DNA of 64,000 nt from Phycisphaerae bacterium (GTDB lineage: Bacteria; Planctomycetota; Phycisphaerae; Phycisphaerales; SM1A02), in NCBI GenBank assembly GCA_002716385.1, contig PBAX01000014.1, forward strand, positions 1 to 64,000. The letters run 5' to 3'. The position numbers and the translations under genes are program-made. Shown here piece by piece: positions 36,660-46,295 of the stretch; within the stretch, counting starts at the first letter, position 1, and each line of letters begins with the position of its first letter. The notes under the pieces are model-generated. The model searched no databases and was not told the DNA's origin. It worked only from the letters and a program-made list of their open reading frames with translations.

Positions 36660-37892
36660 TCAGCCTGAGACGATGGCGCTCATCTTGAAGATCGGAAGGA
36701 TGATCGCCATCGCGATGAAGCCGACGATCGAGCCCATGAGCACGATCAGAATCGGCTCGATCATGCTCGTCATCGTCTTGATGGCATCCCGAAGTGCCGA
36801 TGCGTAGAAACCCGCGATCTCCTCGAGCACCTCGCCCAGTTTTCCCGAATCCTCGCCAGCAGCCATCATCTGGACCACGGACCGCGGCAGCAGACTCGTC
36901 CCCGAAAGCGCGACATTGATCTTCTGGCCCTGGCGAACGGCCAGATGCACCTTGCGCCAGAGTCCCCGGTAGAGAACATTTCCTGTGATGTCGCCTGTCA
37001 CAGTCATCGCGTCGAGGACCGGAACACCCGCGTTGAGCAGCTCTCCCATCGTCTGCAGCGAACGGCTCACGTAGAGTGCCCGGAACATCGGCTTGAAAAG
37101 TGGGACCTTGAGTCTCATGCCATCGAACCAGAATCGGCCGACCTCGGTCCGTATGAAGAATATGAACGCGATGATCCCCATGAGCGGGACCAGTACCAGC
37201 AGCCACCAGTTGGCGACCATCCAGTTTGAGGTCGCCATCAGGAACTTCGTCGGCCATGGAAGTGCCGCTTCCTTGCCCTCGAACACGGTCGCGAAACGCG
37301 GCAGCACGAATGTCATCAGAAAGATCGTGACCGAAGTCGCGATGGTGGCGATCACGCCCGGATATATGCTGGCCCCGATGACCATCTTCCGAGTCTCGAG
37401 CTGATGCTTCATGAATGTCGCGATTCGATCGAGCATGTGGGCGAACGAACCGGACATCTCTGATGCCTTCACCATGTTCACGTACAACGCGTCGAATAGA
37501 CGCGGATACTTCGCGATCGCCTCGGAGAACTGCTTTCCGGATTCGACGTCCTGACGGATCGCCTGCAGAATCTTCTTGAACTTAGCGTTCGCAGTCTGTT
37601 CCGCGATACCTTCGAGCGCCTGTCGAATGCTGATGCCTGCGCGAATCATCACGGCAAGTTGGGAAGTGAAGTCGAGAACCTCCTTCGCCGTGGGTCCAGA
37701 ACTCCAATTCAGGCCATTGACGATCTTCTTGACCAGATCACCCGAACCGGTCCCCTGAAGCGGAACAAGCTTGAGCACATGCTGCCCCTGACTCCTCAAC
37801 ATCGTGGCGGCGGCAGCTGCACTGTCCGCATTCAGCACGCCCGCCTGGAGCCTGCCGGTGTTGAGTCGGGCTTGATATCGGTATTGAGGCAT
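36660..37892 (-). CDS. pilC: Type IV pilus/type II secretion inner-membrane protein PilC/GspF
   Basis: This 410-residue GspF-family protein has two homologous cytoplasmic halves, each followed by membrane helices. Recognisable stretches are AVMIRAGISIRQALEGIAEQT, FGHMLDRIATF-like in the first repeat, and GELLNAGVPVLDAMTVTGDITG and MMAAGEDSGKLGEVLEEIAG in the second. It anchors the assembly ATPase to the pilus platform. It lies 25 bases after pilT. Confidence 0.93.
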   Translation of the reverse strand: MPQYRYQARLNTGRLQAGVLNADSAAAAATMLRSQGQHVLKLVPLQGTGSGDLVKKIVNGLNWSSGPTAKEVLDFTSQLAVMIRAGISIRQALEGIAEQTANAKFKKILQAIRQDVESGKQFSEAIAKYPRLFDALYVNMVKASEMSGSFAHMLDRIATFMKHQLETRKMVIGASIYPGVIATIATSVTIFLMTFVLPRFATVFEGKEAALPWPTKFLMATSNWMVANWWLLVLVPLMGIIAFIFFIRTEVGRFWFDGMRLKVPLFKPMFRALYVSRSLQTMGELLNAGVPVLDAMTVTGDITGNVLYRGLWRKVHLAVRQGQKINVALSGTSLLPRSVVQMMAAGEDSGKLGEVLEEIAGFYASALRDAIKTMTSMIEPILIVLMGSIVGFIAMAIILPIFKMSAIVSG

Positions 37893-37917
37893 CGTGAATT
37901 CGTTTCAACGGCCGCCA

Positions 37918-38973
37918 TCAGGCAGCGAGGCTTCGCTCCATCTGCTCTGGATAGGCCGACTGGGCCACGGCATCCTGTCGACTGATGAAACCGTTGAAGT
38001 AGAGTTCCGCAATCGAGGAATCGAGGCTGACCATGCCCGCACGGCGGCTGGTCTCAATCACATTGGGTATTTCAAATGTCCGGTTCTCCCGGATGATGTT
38101 CCGGACGGCAGGAGTGCACAGGAGAACTTCGACGGCCGGAACCATTCCGGGGCGATCGACTCTACTGAAGAGGGTCTGGGACACCACGGCCTGCAACGTG
38201 TTCCCGAGCATGGATCGAACCTGATTCTGCTGGCCGGCCGGATACATGTCGATGATCCGTTCGACGGTCTGGCCGGCATTGCAGGTGTGCAGAGTCGAGA
38301 GAACAAGGTGGCCCGTCTCGGCCGCGGACATCGCCAGAGCAGTCGTATCCAGGTCACGCATCTCGCCCACCAGGATGATGTCGGGGTCCTGTCGCAAGGC
38401 GTGCTTGAGCCCCGATGCGAAACTGGGCATGTGGACACCCAGCTCCCTTTGTTCGATCACACACTCCTCCGATTTCAACTCATATTCGATCGGATCCTCG
38501 AGGGTCATGATGTGCTTGCGATATCGAGCATTCATGGCCTGAATCATCGCGGCCAGGGTGGTCGACTTGCCCGAACCCGTGTCGCCGGTCACCAGCACGA
38601 GCCCCCTGGGAAGCCAGGTCAGCTTCTGTATGACCTCAGGCAGGTTCAGATCCGTGAGATCCGGCACCTGTGTCCTGATGACACGCATGGCCAGTGCAGG
38701 ACCACCTCGCTGCGCGTGAGCATTGATTCGATAGCGCCCCAGGCCTTCGACCGCATGGGAGAAATCAAGATCCAAATTCTCTTCGAACGTCTCCTTCTGG
38801 CGGTCATTGATCATCTCGTCCAGAAAACGTCTGGTCTGCTGGGCCGAGAGCGAGCCTTCGACCAGTGGTTCCATGACCGTATTAACCCGAACCATCGGGG
38901 GGTGATCAGGTACCAGGTGCACGTCACTGGCACCACGATCATCTGCCATTCGAAGAATGTCGTTGAGCTGCAT
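37918..38973 (-). CDS. pilT: Type IV pilus retraction ATPase PilT
   Basis: This 351-residue hexameric ATPase has Walker A VTGDTGSGKSTT, the Asp box ITLEDPIEYE, Walker B DPDIILVGEMRD and the His box THLVLSTLHTCN-like GHLVLSTLHTCNA. It powers pilus retraction; PilU and some assembly ATPases are similar, but the length and motifs fit PilT. First gene of the operon pilT-pilC-prepilin-PilX-like-prepilin. No PilB or PilQ gene is in the window. Confidence 0.92.
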   Translation of the reverse strand: MQLNDILRMADDRGASDVHLVPDHPPMVRVNTVMEPLVEGSLSAQQTRRFLDEMINDRQKETFEENLDLDFSHAVEGLGRYRINAHAQRGGPALAMRVIRTQVPDLTDLNLPEVIQKLTWLPRGLVLVTGDTGSGKSTTLAAMIQAMNARYRKHIMTLEDPIEYELKSEECVIEQRELGVHMPSFASGLKHALRQDPDIILVGEMRDLDTTALAMSAAETGHLVLSTLHTCNAGQTVERIIDMYPAGQQNQVRSMLGNTLQAVVSQTLFSRVDRPGMVPAVEVLLCTPAVRNIIRENRTFEIPNVIETSRRAGMVSLDSSIAELYFNGFISRQDAVAQSAYPEQMERSLAA

Positions 38974-39109
38974 CAGAAAAATCCAGACGATGGGTGGAGA
39001 TGAACAAGAGGACGTCAGGTGCCCCTATCGGCGGCACAACGACAACTCATCAGCACGTCCGATCCATTCGAAAGAGCTCTGACAGAAGATTGAATGACTG
39101 GGTGGCCTC

Positions 39110-39649
39110 TCAGGAGCCTGCGGATTCATCCGGGAGAGACGATTGGACCGAAGAGTCCGATGGTGCGGGTGGCCCGGGTTCCGGCAGCACGACGACCGTC
39201 TTCAGATCGCCAGATGCTGCAAAGCCTGTTGAAGGCTTGTATCCAAGATCAAGCAACGTCTCCGCGAACACGCCCTCGTCGACGTAGACAAGAGTGCCTG
39301 ACAACGACCAGCGTGCGGAATCGGGGACTGTTCCATCGGTCCAGCCGACACGCTGGTATGGAATGACGGCCGGTAGGGACAACGGACGTTTCTGACCACC
39401 AGCGTCGAGTGTCATCTCGGCAGCGTGTCGGCCCGAGTAGACCCCTCTGCCGGCAACGGACAGGTTGTAGGTGAATTCCAACGGCTCGATCGGCTTGTCA
39501 TTGGGATTCGTCAGGACAAGGTTGTAATGGAGTGCCATGGCGTTCTCGTTGCGTTCGACGATCTCGACGCTGTCCACCGCGATCACCGGGGGACGGGTCA
39601 GGCAGCCCCCCAGAAGGAAGCACATCGATAGAAGCAACATGGCTCTCAT
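39110..39649 (-). CDS. Lipoprotein with LEA type 2 (water-stress) domain
   Basis: This 179-residue protein has lipobox LLGGC (about Cys16). The body VDSVEIVERNENAMALHYNLVLTNPNDKPIEPLEFTYNLS contains the LEA14/WHy signature NPN with the beta-sandwich fold. The last 30 residues are a Pro/Ser-rich tail. LEA2 proteins stabilise other proteins or membranes under stress; its precise role here is not known. It stands apart from the pilus operon by 136 bp and is divergent from the large PQQ-propeller gene. Confidence 0.78.
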   Translation of the reverse strand: MRAMLLLSMCFLLGGCLTRPPVIAVDSVEIVERNENAMALHYNLVLTNPNDKPIEPLEFTYNLSVAGRGVYSGRHAAEMTLDAGGQKRPLSLPAVIPYQRVGWTDGTVPDSARWSLSGTLVYVDEGVFAETLLDLGYKPSTGFAASGDLKTVVVLPEPGPPAPSDSSVQSSLPDESAGS

Positions 39650-39728
39650 GGGCACACTGTATCAGGCTCGGAACAGGAGCCTCATGGCCGTCGTATGATC
39701 CAATGCGGGAATAGCCCGGAAATCGACC

Positions 39729-42700
39729 ATGAAACCGACTCTTCGAATCCTGAGTTCACTTCTGCTGGCCACTCTGATGTCAGCCGGAAGCCTCGCGCAG
39801 GCACCCCCGCCCAATCCCGTCTTCGTGAACGACTCGGCCGAAGCCGCCAGGATGCTTCGGCAGGCCCGGGGCGATGCCGTGAAGAATCCCTCCGAATCCA
39901 TCCGACTCATCCAGAAGATCCTCGACGAGCATGACGACACACTCCATCCGGACGAGGCCCAGATCGGGCGTTTCACCTCGGTTCGCCAGGACGCCATCGA
40001 ACTTCTGTCATCCAATCCGGAGCTCTGGAAGCGATACGAGTCAGTCGAGTCGAAACGGGCGAATCGACTTCTCGAAGAGGGGCGGCTGCGTCGTCTGGTC
40101 AACACTCGGTCGATGACGACCGCAGGACTCGAAGCGTTGCTCATGCTGGCCCAGCAGAATCTCGAGATGGGCAGGTTGGCCACGGCCACCAGTTATCTGG
40201 ACGAAGCACTCATGCACCCGCAGATCACCGATCGTGATCGCTGGTCCGCGACGATGATGGCCGCCATGGCCGCTCATGCCAGTTCTGATGTGCAGAGACA
40301 TGAAACACACATGCGTGAACTTGAGGACGCCGGTGAAGACGCGAGACTCTGGCTCGATGCGATGCGGCGATTCACTCGATCGACCCCGCCGGAGAGACGA
40401 CGGGGCCGCAACAGCATTGATGATGCCATCGAACCGATCGGCGAGACGACTTGGCCCGCGCTCTGGAGCAACGATTTCCAGCGTGTCCCGGCCAAGATAC
40501 GCGCACGGAACGAATTCGATTCCGACAGGATCGCCATGGACCTGTCCGAAGGCCGATTGACCGCCGTCGTTCCTTCGATCGTTGGTGATCGGATCGTCTT
40601 CAACGAAGGTGGCGAAGTCGTCGAGATCGATCTGCTGACGGGGCGCGAGATCTGGCGGACATCCATTCTCGAACAGGCCGCCAGAGCCGATCGGATCGAT
40701 GACCCGATCGGACCGACTGCCGTGGCCGTCGATGAGAACGATGTCGTTGCATGGACTGGATACAGCAGGGAAGGCGGCGTATCGGAGACAGACGACGTCG
40801 TCTGCCTCGATCTGAAGACGGGCGGAGAACGCTGGCGATTCAACCTTTCGGAAACGCCCGGGATAGACGACGCGGCCGATCTCTATCCGGCGGGCCCACC
40901 CGTGATCCACGAAGACCGTGTGCTTGTGCTGATTCGACGCGAACGACGACAGAAACTCAAGAGTGTCTATCTGCTTGCCTTGGACAGACTGGATGGGACC
41001 CCCGTATTCACTAGCTACATTGCCTCGACAAGCAGCCAATCGGATGGACTACGGCCGCTCACCATGCCGGTTGTCGATGGTGGCGACATCCTGGTGTCCA
41101 CATCGATCGGCGCCGTGGCCTGCGTCGACATCGCCAGCGGAAGAATCAAATGGCTTCAGAGGATGGCGACCCCCGTGAGCAGCACACTCGCAACCAGTCG
41201 TGTTCGGCCCTATCAGCTGCATCGACCACTTGTATTCGAGGATCAGGTGATCTCGCTCACTCCCGACTACCGAGGACTTGTCCGTCTGGACCGGGAATCC
41301 GGCAGGATACTGGAACGTATGTCTCTTGAGGATCAATCGGGCCGCAGTCGACCGGCCTATCTGCTGACGGACAAGAAACGGGTGTACGTCATCGGCAGCT
41401 CCATTGTCGCATTCGACCCGCGGGATCTCTCCAGAGTTCTCTGGACGAAGTGGCCAAGGCCAGGAGCACGCAGCACACCTCTGTCAGGAAGAGTGCATGT
41501 GGCTGGAAATCAACTGCTGGTCCCCACCGGTGAACAGCTCCAGATCCTGGATGGCCCGACCGGAAGACTGCTGGATTCGCTTGATCTGGAAGGATCATCC
41601 ATTCCACTGATCAGCGATGGACATCTTCTGGCGACGAGTCCGAACGGCATGGCGCTCCACGCCGACATCGCCGTCATGTCCGATGCCTTGTCGAAACGTC
41701 TGGCCGAACGTCCCGGAGAACTCGAGAGCATTCTCGGTACCGCACGACTGGCCGCCAGATCGGGCGATACGGATGCACTGCTTGACCAGTCCTCGCTTCT
41801 GGCCGAATCGATCAATCGGATGGATCGGAATGGTCGTACAGACGAGATTCGCAAACTGGTCTTCGAGGAGATCCGCGATCAGATTCGATCTGGTTCATTT
41901 GATCCGGTCCATGTCGAAAGAATCCAGCCGCTGCTGACCTCGCTGACGTCGGGAACCACTCTGGATGCCTCGGCACGAATCGCACTGGGCGAGTGGCAGA
42001 TGGACTTCGACATGCCCTCGGCCATCGTGCAATGGCAGATGCTGTCGTCCGATCCGACACTTTCAGCCCAGCTCCATGAGGCGGACGGCATCCTCGCCCC
42101 GGCCGGTGAATGGTCGAGAAACAGAATGACGAAGATTGCCGAGTCGAACCCCGAACTGGTCGAACCGATGCCAGAACGAGCATTGAATGGTTCAAATCCA
42201 TGGGGACAGCGGCTGGCCGATCTGGCGTCCAACCTCAGGAACAGAGGTGGCTCGGACCGTGTGGCGACACAGACGCTCCAGATACTCAAGGAGGCTGAAA
42301 ACACCTCGAGAACGGAGGCTGGTCTTGAGATTCTCGATCTCTGGTCCTCTTTCCACCAGCCCGCGGACAACTTCCCGGATGGAAGAACAGCATCTGAATG
42401 GAGAACACGTCTGCTCGCTGCCGGTCTCCCCGAAATTCCCAGAGGTGTCGAGATCGGCGGCCGCTCCCTGCGATGGCCCGGTGTTCTTGTACCGGCAATA
42501 AACAAATCCGCCCAGCAGCGGCTGTCCAGAGACGGATTCCTTCGTTCATTCGATGACACACTGTCATGGCATGCCGGCCCCGACCTCGATCCTCGCTGGA
42601 CGGTTGAGCTTCCCGGAAATGAAGTCTCAATCTCATGGCAGGATGACGAGCGGATCGTGGTGCAGCTCGCCAAGCTGGGGCGACCAAGGCGACTGGTCTG

Positions 42701-43766
42701 CCTATCGCTGGCCGATGGACGCAGGGAATGGGACTTGATCCTTCCTGACGACGCCTTCCCGGAACAGATGCCAAACGCCCTTGAGAAGAGTCGATCTCCA
42801 CTGAATACCGCCAGTTGGGTCGCCGTTGAACCAGTCGATGATCGAATGATCCTGATCCATCAGGATGGACGGACCACCGCCTTCGATATCGATGGAACCA
42901 CGGAGCCCGTCTGGTCGGCGACTCTGCCCGATCATTTCATTCAGGATCACGCCCCGTGGCAGAACGGTGTCGCCGTGATCGGCTACCGATCCATAGATGC
43001 GAGCGATCCCTGGCTCAATAGAGGCCCACAGCAAGGTGACATGATCCTGGGATGGTTCGATGCGGGCACGGGGGATGTCCAATGGATAGATCTTCCAATG
43101 CAGATAGGTGCCGCAAGCTGGCTGGAATCGAACGAGATCGGGGATCTGATCGTCGGCGGCACGAATGGGGCCGCCTTGTACCGGAACCCCGGAAAGGGGC
43201 CAAGCTGGATTTCACAGGATCGGTCACTTCAAACGAGCCGCCTGCTGGACGGCATCGATCTGACCGCCAGAATTCTTCAGACCACCGATTTGCAGTACGA
43301 CCGGGAGGCGTTCTCGCTCGAGACCGGCCGCAAACTCGAACTCGATCCCCTGCCGGATCGCCCCTTCCGAACCGGAATGCCCAAAATTCACGGTTATGGG
43401 GACAGCCAGAGCCTTCTCTTCGACAAGATGATCCTGATGCTGGACTCCAGCGGACAGGTGATGGGCTCCAGTGCGGGCAGCCGGGCCATGAACCACCGAT
43501 TCGATGAAGCCATCCCATTTCTGGACGGGCTCGCCGTTCTGGATCAGATAGATCCTCGGCTCCACTCCGCAGCTGGACGCTCGTCCGCGCGCCACTTCTA
43601 CCAGATCCAGATCATTTCTCCGGATGGAAAAGGCGTGGAGATTCTTGACCTCTTCCCGCTCGATAGTAGAATTCGCGCCGGGCGTGCCATGCATGGCACC
43701 ATGCTTCTGACGACTGAGGATGAGGTCATCGCCATCACGCTCCCACCCGCCATTGACGCCCCGTGA
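39729..43766 (+). CDS. Giant secreted protein with TPR-like N-terminus and PQQ-type beta-propellers
   Basis: The 1345-residue protein has a signal peptide (LLLATLMSAGSLAQA) and a helical TPR-like region to about residue 230. A BamB-like propeller follows from about 250 to 630, with repeats such as GDRIVFNEGGEVVEIDLLTG, ASGRIKWLQRM and LDRESGRI. A helical section runs about 650-890, then a second set of propeller blades (RLVCLSLADGRREWDL). BamB-type propellers bind partners in outer-membrane assembly, but the length is far beyond BamB. Function unknown; quinone binding is not indicated. Confidence 0.75.
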   Translation: MKPTLRILSSLLLATLMSAGSLAQAPPPNPVFVNDSAEAARMLRQARGDAVKNPSESIRLIQKILDEHDDTLHPDEAQIGRFTSVRQDAIELLSSNPELWKRYESVESKRANRLLEEGRLRRLVNTRSMTTAGLEALLMLAQQNLEMGRLATATSYLDEALMHPQITDRDRWSATMMAAMAAHASSDVQRHETHMRELEDAGEDARLWLDAMRRFTRSTPPERRRGRNSIDDAIEPIGETTWPALWSNDFQRVPAKIRARNEFDSDRIAMDLSEGRLTAVVPSIVGDRIVFNEGGEVVEIDLLTGREIWRTSILEQAARADRIDDPIGPTAVAVDENDVVAWTGYSREGGVSETDDVVCLDLKTGGERWRFNLSETPGIDDAADLYPAGPPVIHEDRVLVLIRRERRQKLKSVYLLALDRLDGTPVFTSYIASTSSQSDGLRPLTMPVVDGGDILVSTSIGAVACVDIASGRIKWLQRMATPVSSTLATSRVRPYQLHRPLVFEDQVISLTPDYRGLVRLDRESGRILERMSLEDQSGRSRPAYLLTDKKRVYVIGSSIVAFDPRDLSRVLWTKWPRPGARSTPLSGRVHVAGNQLLVPTGEQLQILDGPTGRLLDSLDLEGSSIPLISDGHLLATSPNGMALHADIAVMSDALSKRLAERPGELESILGTARLAARSGDTDALLDQSSLLAESINRMDRNGRTDEIRKLVFEEIRDQIRSGSFDPVHVERIQPLLTSLTSGTTLDASARIALGEWQMDFDMPSAIVQWQMLSSDPTLSAQLHEADGILAPAGEWSRNRMTKIAESNPELVEPMPERALNGSNPWGQRLADLASNLRNRGGSDRVATQTLQILKEAENTSRTEAGLEILDLWSSFHQPADNFPDGRTASEWRTRLLAAGLPEIPRGVEIGGRSLRWPGVLVPAINKSAQQRLSRDGFLRSFDDTLSWHAGPDLDPRWTVELPGNEVSISWQDDERIVVQLAKLGRPRRLVCLSLADGRREWDLILPDDAFPEQMPNALEKSRSPLNTASWVAVEPVDDRMILIHQDGRTTAFDIDGTTEPVWSATLPDHFIQDHAPWQNGVAVIGYRSIDASDPWLNRGPQQGDMILGWFDAGTGDVQWIDLPMQIGAASWLESNEIGDLIVGGTNGAALYRNPGKGPSWISQDRSLQTSRLLDGIDLTARILQTTDLQYDREAFSLETGRKLELDPLPDRPFRTGMPKIHGYGDSQSLLFDKMILMLDSSGQVMGSSAGSRAMNHRFDEAIPFLDGLAVLDQIDPRLHSAAGRSSARHFYQIQIISPDGKGVEILDLFPLDSRIRAGRAMHGTMLLTTEDEVIAITLPPAIDAP

Positions 43767-43786
43767 GATCCCAGACGAGCACAGAC

Positions 43787-43975
43787 ATGAACGACGCAAT
43801 CAACAGCAATGAACTAGATGGATTCCAGCCAATCGAAGAAGACGATCAGATGGAATACGGCTTTCTCGACGAAGCCATGGACGACGAGGACGAGGACGAC
43901 GTCAGCGATGATGATCGCGAGGACGAGGATGTCGAGGTCGTGGACGATGATCCCGATGGACTCGATGCGGACTGA
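43787..43975 (+). CDS. Small very acidic protein of unknown function
   Basis: This 62-residue protein from ATG 43787 has its second half nearly all Asp and Glu (DDEDEDDVSDDDREDEDVEV). The upstream gene ends at 43766; a GTG at 43763 overlapping that stop (GTGA) would add eight residues. No family recognised. The acidic tail could bind cations or basic proteins; that is speculation. Coding is supported by its link to the large gene, not by motifs. Confidence 0.55.
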   Translation: MNDAINSNELDGFQPIEEDDQMEYGFLDEAMDDEDEDDVSDDDREDEDVEVVDDDPDGLDAD

Positions 43976-44010
43976 TTGAATTTCATGCAACCATAGATGG
44001 CCGTGCCGGT

Positions 44011-44841
44011 TCAGCCCTGACTGGCGCCGATCCACTTGTCGTCCGTCCTGCACGCTTCACGAGCACGACCATGGGTCCCCTTCGCCGAATCTTCCAGTGA
44101 ATCACAGATCGACATTATTGCGGGGAAATCGGCGAACTCGGATCGAACGACTTCGATCGCACTGGACATGTTTCCGTTGTCCCGGAAGAGGCGACGATAG
44201 ACCTCCTTCATCGAGTCGATCTGATCGCTTGAATAGCCCAGTCTCGACATCGCGACCACATTCACCGCTCGCACCTCTGCTGGATGGCCTTCGACGATCA
44301 TGAACGGTGGCACGTCGCGGGAAACTCTCGCCAATCCACCGATGAATGCGGACTGTCCGAGTGTCACGTAATGGTGCACGCCGGCTCCGCCGCCGATTCC
44401 GACGCGGTCCTCGATCATGACGTGACCGGCCAACATGACCTGATTCGCGATGACGGTCTCGTGGCCGATGATGCAGTCATGGGCGATATGGCATCCGACC
44501 ATGATGAGATTGCCGTCGCCGAGCTTGGTGACACCGCCACCGTTGCCGGTCCCACGATGGATGGTTACGTGCTCGCGAATCTCGTTGCCATCGCCGATGA
44601 GGCATTCCGTCCGTTCGCCGTCGTACTTCTTGTCCTGAGGATCCGCGCCGAGCACTGCATACGGATAGACGACGTTGTTGCTGCCGATTCGAGTGAGGCA
44701 TTGAACCGTAACGTGGTTCAGCAGTCGTGTTCCGGGGCCGATCTCGACATCCGGACCAATGACGCAATACGGACCGATGGTCGCCTCGGCGCTGATTCTG
44801 GCGGCCGGATCGATGATTGCTGTTTCGTGAATGTTGGCCAT
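44011..44841 (-). CDS. lpxA: UDP-N-acetylglucosamine acyltransferase LpxA
   Basis: LpxA puts the first acyl chain on UDP-GlcNAc in lipid A synthesis. The 276-residue left-handed beta-helix of hexapeptide repeats has the catalytic histidine in GCHIAHDCIIGH and the C-terminal helical domain (DQIDSMKEVYRRLFRD). ATG 44841 gives the usual N-terminus MANIHETAIIDP; ATG 44859 would add six residues. It follows the lpxC-fabZ gene. Confidence 0.95.
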   Translation of the reverse strand: MANIHETAIIDPAARISAEATIGPYCVIGPDVEIGPGTRLLNHVTVQCLTRIGSNNVVYPYAVLGADPQDKKYDGERTECLIGDGNEIREHVTIHRGTGNGGGVTKLGDGNLIMVGCHIAHDCIIGHETVIANQVMLAGHVMIEDRVGIGGGAGVHHYVTLGQSAFIGGLARVSRDVPPFMIVEGHPAEVRAVNVVAMSRLGYSSDQIDSMKEVYRRLFRDNGNMSSAIEVVRSEFADFPAIMSICDSLEDSAKGTHGRAREACRTDDKWIGASQG

Positions 44842-44884
44842 GCTTGCTCTCACGCTCATTCGCTTCTGACACGAATGAAAAAAC

Positions 44885-46243
44885 TTAGTGCTTCTCCGAA
44901 TCCACCATCATGAACCTGATGTTAGCCTCTGCCGCCACTTGGCTCCCCACAAATGCCTTGCAATGAATCGATGCCGTCCTTGAACTGGCTCGGACGGTTT
45001 CCGCCTCGAGTATCAGCTGATCCCCAGGCGTCACTGGATGACGCAACTTCACCTTGTCGAGGCTCAGGAGAACGGCGATCTTCCCGGCATGTTCGAGCTT
45101 CTGACTCAGAAGGAGTCCTCCCAGCTGGGCCATAGCCTCGACGATCAGCACACCCGGCATCAACGGCGTGCTTGGATAGTGACCACCGAAGAAAGGTTCG
45201 TTGATCGTGACGTTCTTGACCCCGATGGCTCTACGATTTCCTTCGACCTCGATGACTCGATCAACAAGCAGCATCGGATATCGATGGGGCATGATCTGCT
45301 GGATGGCCCGGATGTCCATGACACGACCATCACGAAGCATCTCCTGTCGCCGACGAGACTCGGACTGTTCGCGAATTCGCTCGCACATCTTCCGATTGAG
45401 GGAGTGTCCGGATCGCGAAGCCACGAAACGGCCATGCACCGGACCGCCGAGGAGATACAGATCCCCAATTAGATCCAGAATCTTGTGGCGAGCCGGTTCG
45501 TTGTCGAAGCGATAGCTGTTCTCGATCGGACCATCTTCACCGATGACCAGGACATCCTTGGGAGTGAGATGTCGGCAAAGCCCCTTCTCCCACAAGCTCT
45601 GCGCCTCCTCCTTCAGGCTGTATGTCCTTGCGGTCGACAATTCGCTTAGATACTGGTCCGTATCAAGCACGAATCCCTGGGACTGCCGAATGATCCGACT
45701 TTCCGCATTGCCATAATCCAGTTCGTAGATCACGCGGAAATCGTCATGACGACTTGGAAAGGCGGCCAACATGGATCCACCCTCGTCAAGGATGATCGGT
45801 TCGGTGACTCGGTAGACCAGTCGGGAGCCATCCTGCTGCTGAACGCCCACCTTGTGGATGGCGTCAACGAAGGGTGCGGCACTTCCATCCCCAAGCGGGA
45901 CTTCGGGACCATTGAGGCGAACCAGCGCATTGTCGATGCCGAGACCCGCCAAGGCCGAAAGGAAATGCTCGACGGTCTCGATGGTGCTGGAGCCGTTCTT
46001 GAGCGTGGTCCGCCTTTCTCGATCGACGGCGTGATCAATCAATGCCGGAATCCGGATCGGTGGATCCAGATCCACCCGTTCGAACACGATTCCGTGATCA
46101 ACCGGGGCCGGCTCTATGACCAGTTCAGCCTCCTGCCCATGCAGCAACCCACGGCCGGTGACAGAGGTCGGCTTGGCCACCGTGTGCTGGTAGGGAGCCG
46201 GGGATACCCCGACTTGCTGATTATCTTCTGCCTCTTGGATCAT
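44885..46243 (-). CDS. lpxC/fabZ: Bifunctional LpxC deacetylase / FabZ dehydratase
   Basis: This 452-residue fusion starts with LpxC (about residues 20-300), the zinc enzyme that commits to lipid A. Zinc ligands are in TVEHFLSALAG and DNEPARHKILDLIGDL, and the catalytic His is in SRSGHSLN. The C-terminal part (about 305-450) is FabZ, the hydroxyacyl-ACP dehydratase, with MPHRYPMLLVDRV and GGHYPSTPLMPGVLIVEAMAQ holding His and Glu. Both parts keep their catalytic residues. GGAG lies five bases before ATG 46243. Such fusions are known in some Bacteroidetes and planctomycetes. Confidence 0.95.
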   Translation of the reverse strand: MIQEAEDNQQVGVSPAPYQHTVAKPTSVTGRGLLHGQEAELVIEPAPVDHGIVFERVDLDPPIRIPALIDHAVDRERRTTLKNGSSTIETVEHFLSALAGLGIDNALVRLNGPEVPLGDGSAAPFVDAIHKVGVQQQDGSRLVYRVTEPIILDEGGSMLAAFPSRHDDFRVIYELDYGNAESRIIRQSQGFVLDTDQYLSELSTARTYSLKEEAQSLWEKGLCRHLTPKDVLVIGEDGPIENSYRFDNEPARHKILDLIGDLYLLGGPVHGRFVASRSGHSLNRKMCERIREQSESRRRQEMLRDGRVMDIRAIQQIMPHRYPMLLVDRVIEVEGNRRAIGVKNVTINEPFFGGHYPSTPLMPGVLIVEAMAQLGGLLLSQKLEHAGKIAVLLSLDKVKLRHPVTPGDQLILEAETVRASSRTASIHCKAFVGSQVAAEANIRFMMVDSEKH

Positions 46244-46295
46244 TGGCACTCCGACGTCGAGCGGCGGCCAACACGGGTCGGGTAGGAAGGGGACG

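Noticed and set aside
37894-39003. Forward-strand frame across pilT
   Set aside because: It lies over conserved PilT ATPase motifs on the other strand; a shadow frame.
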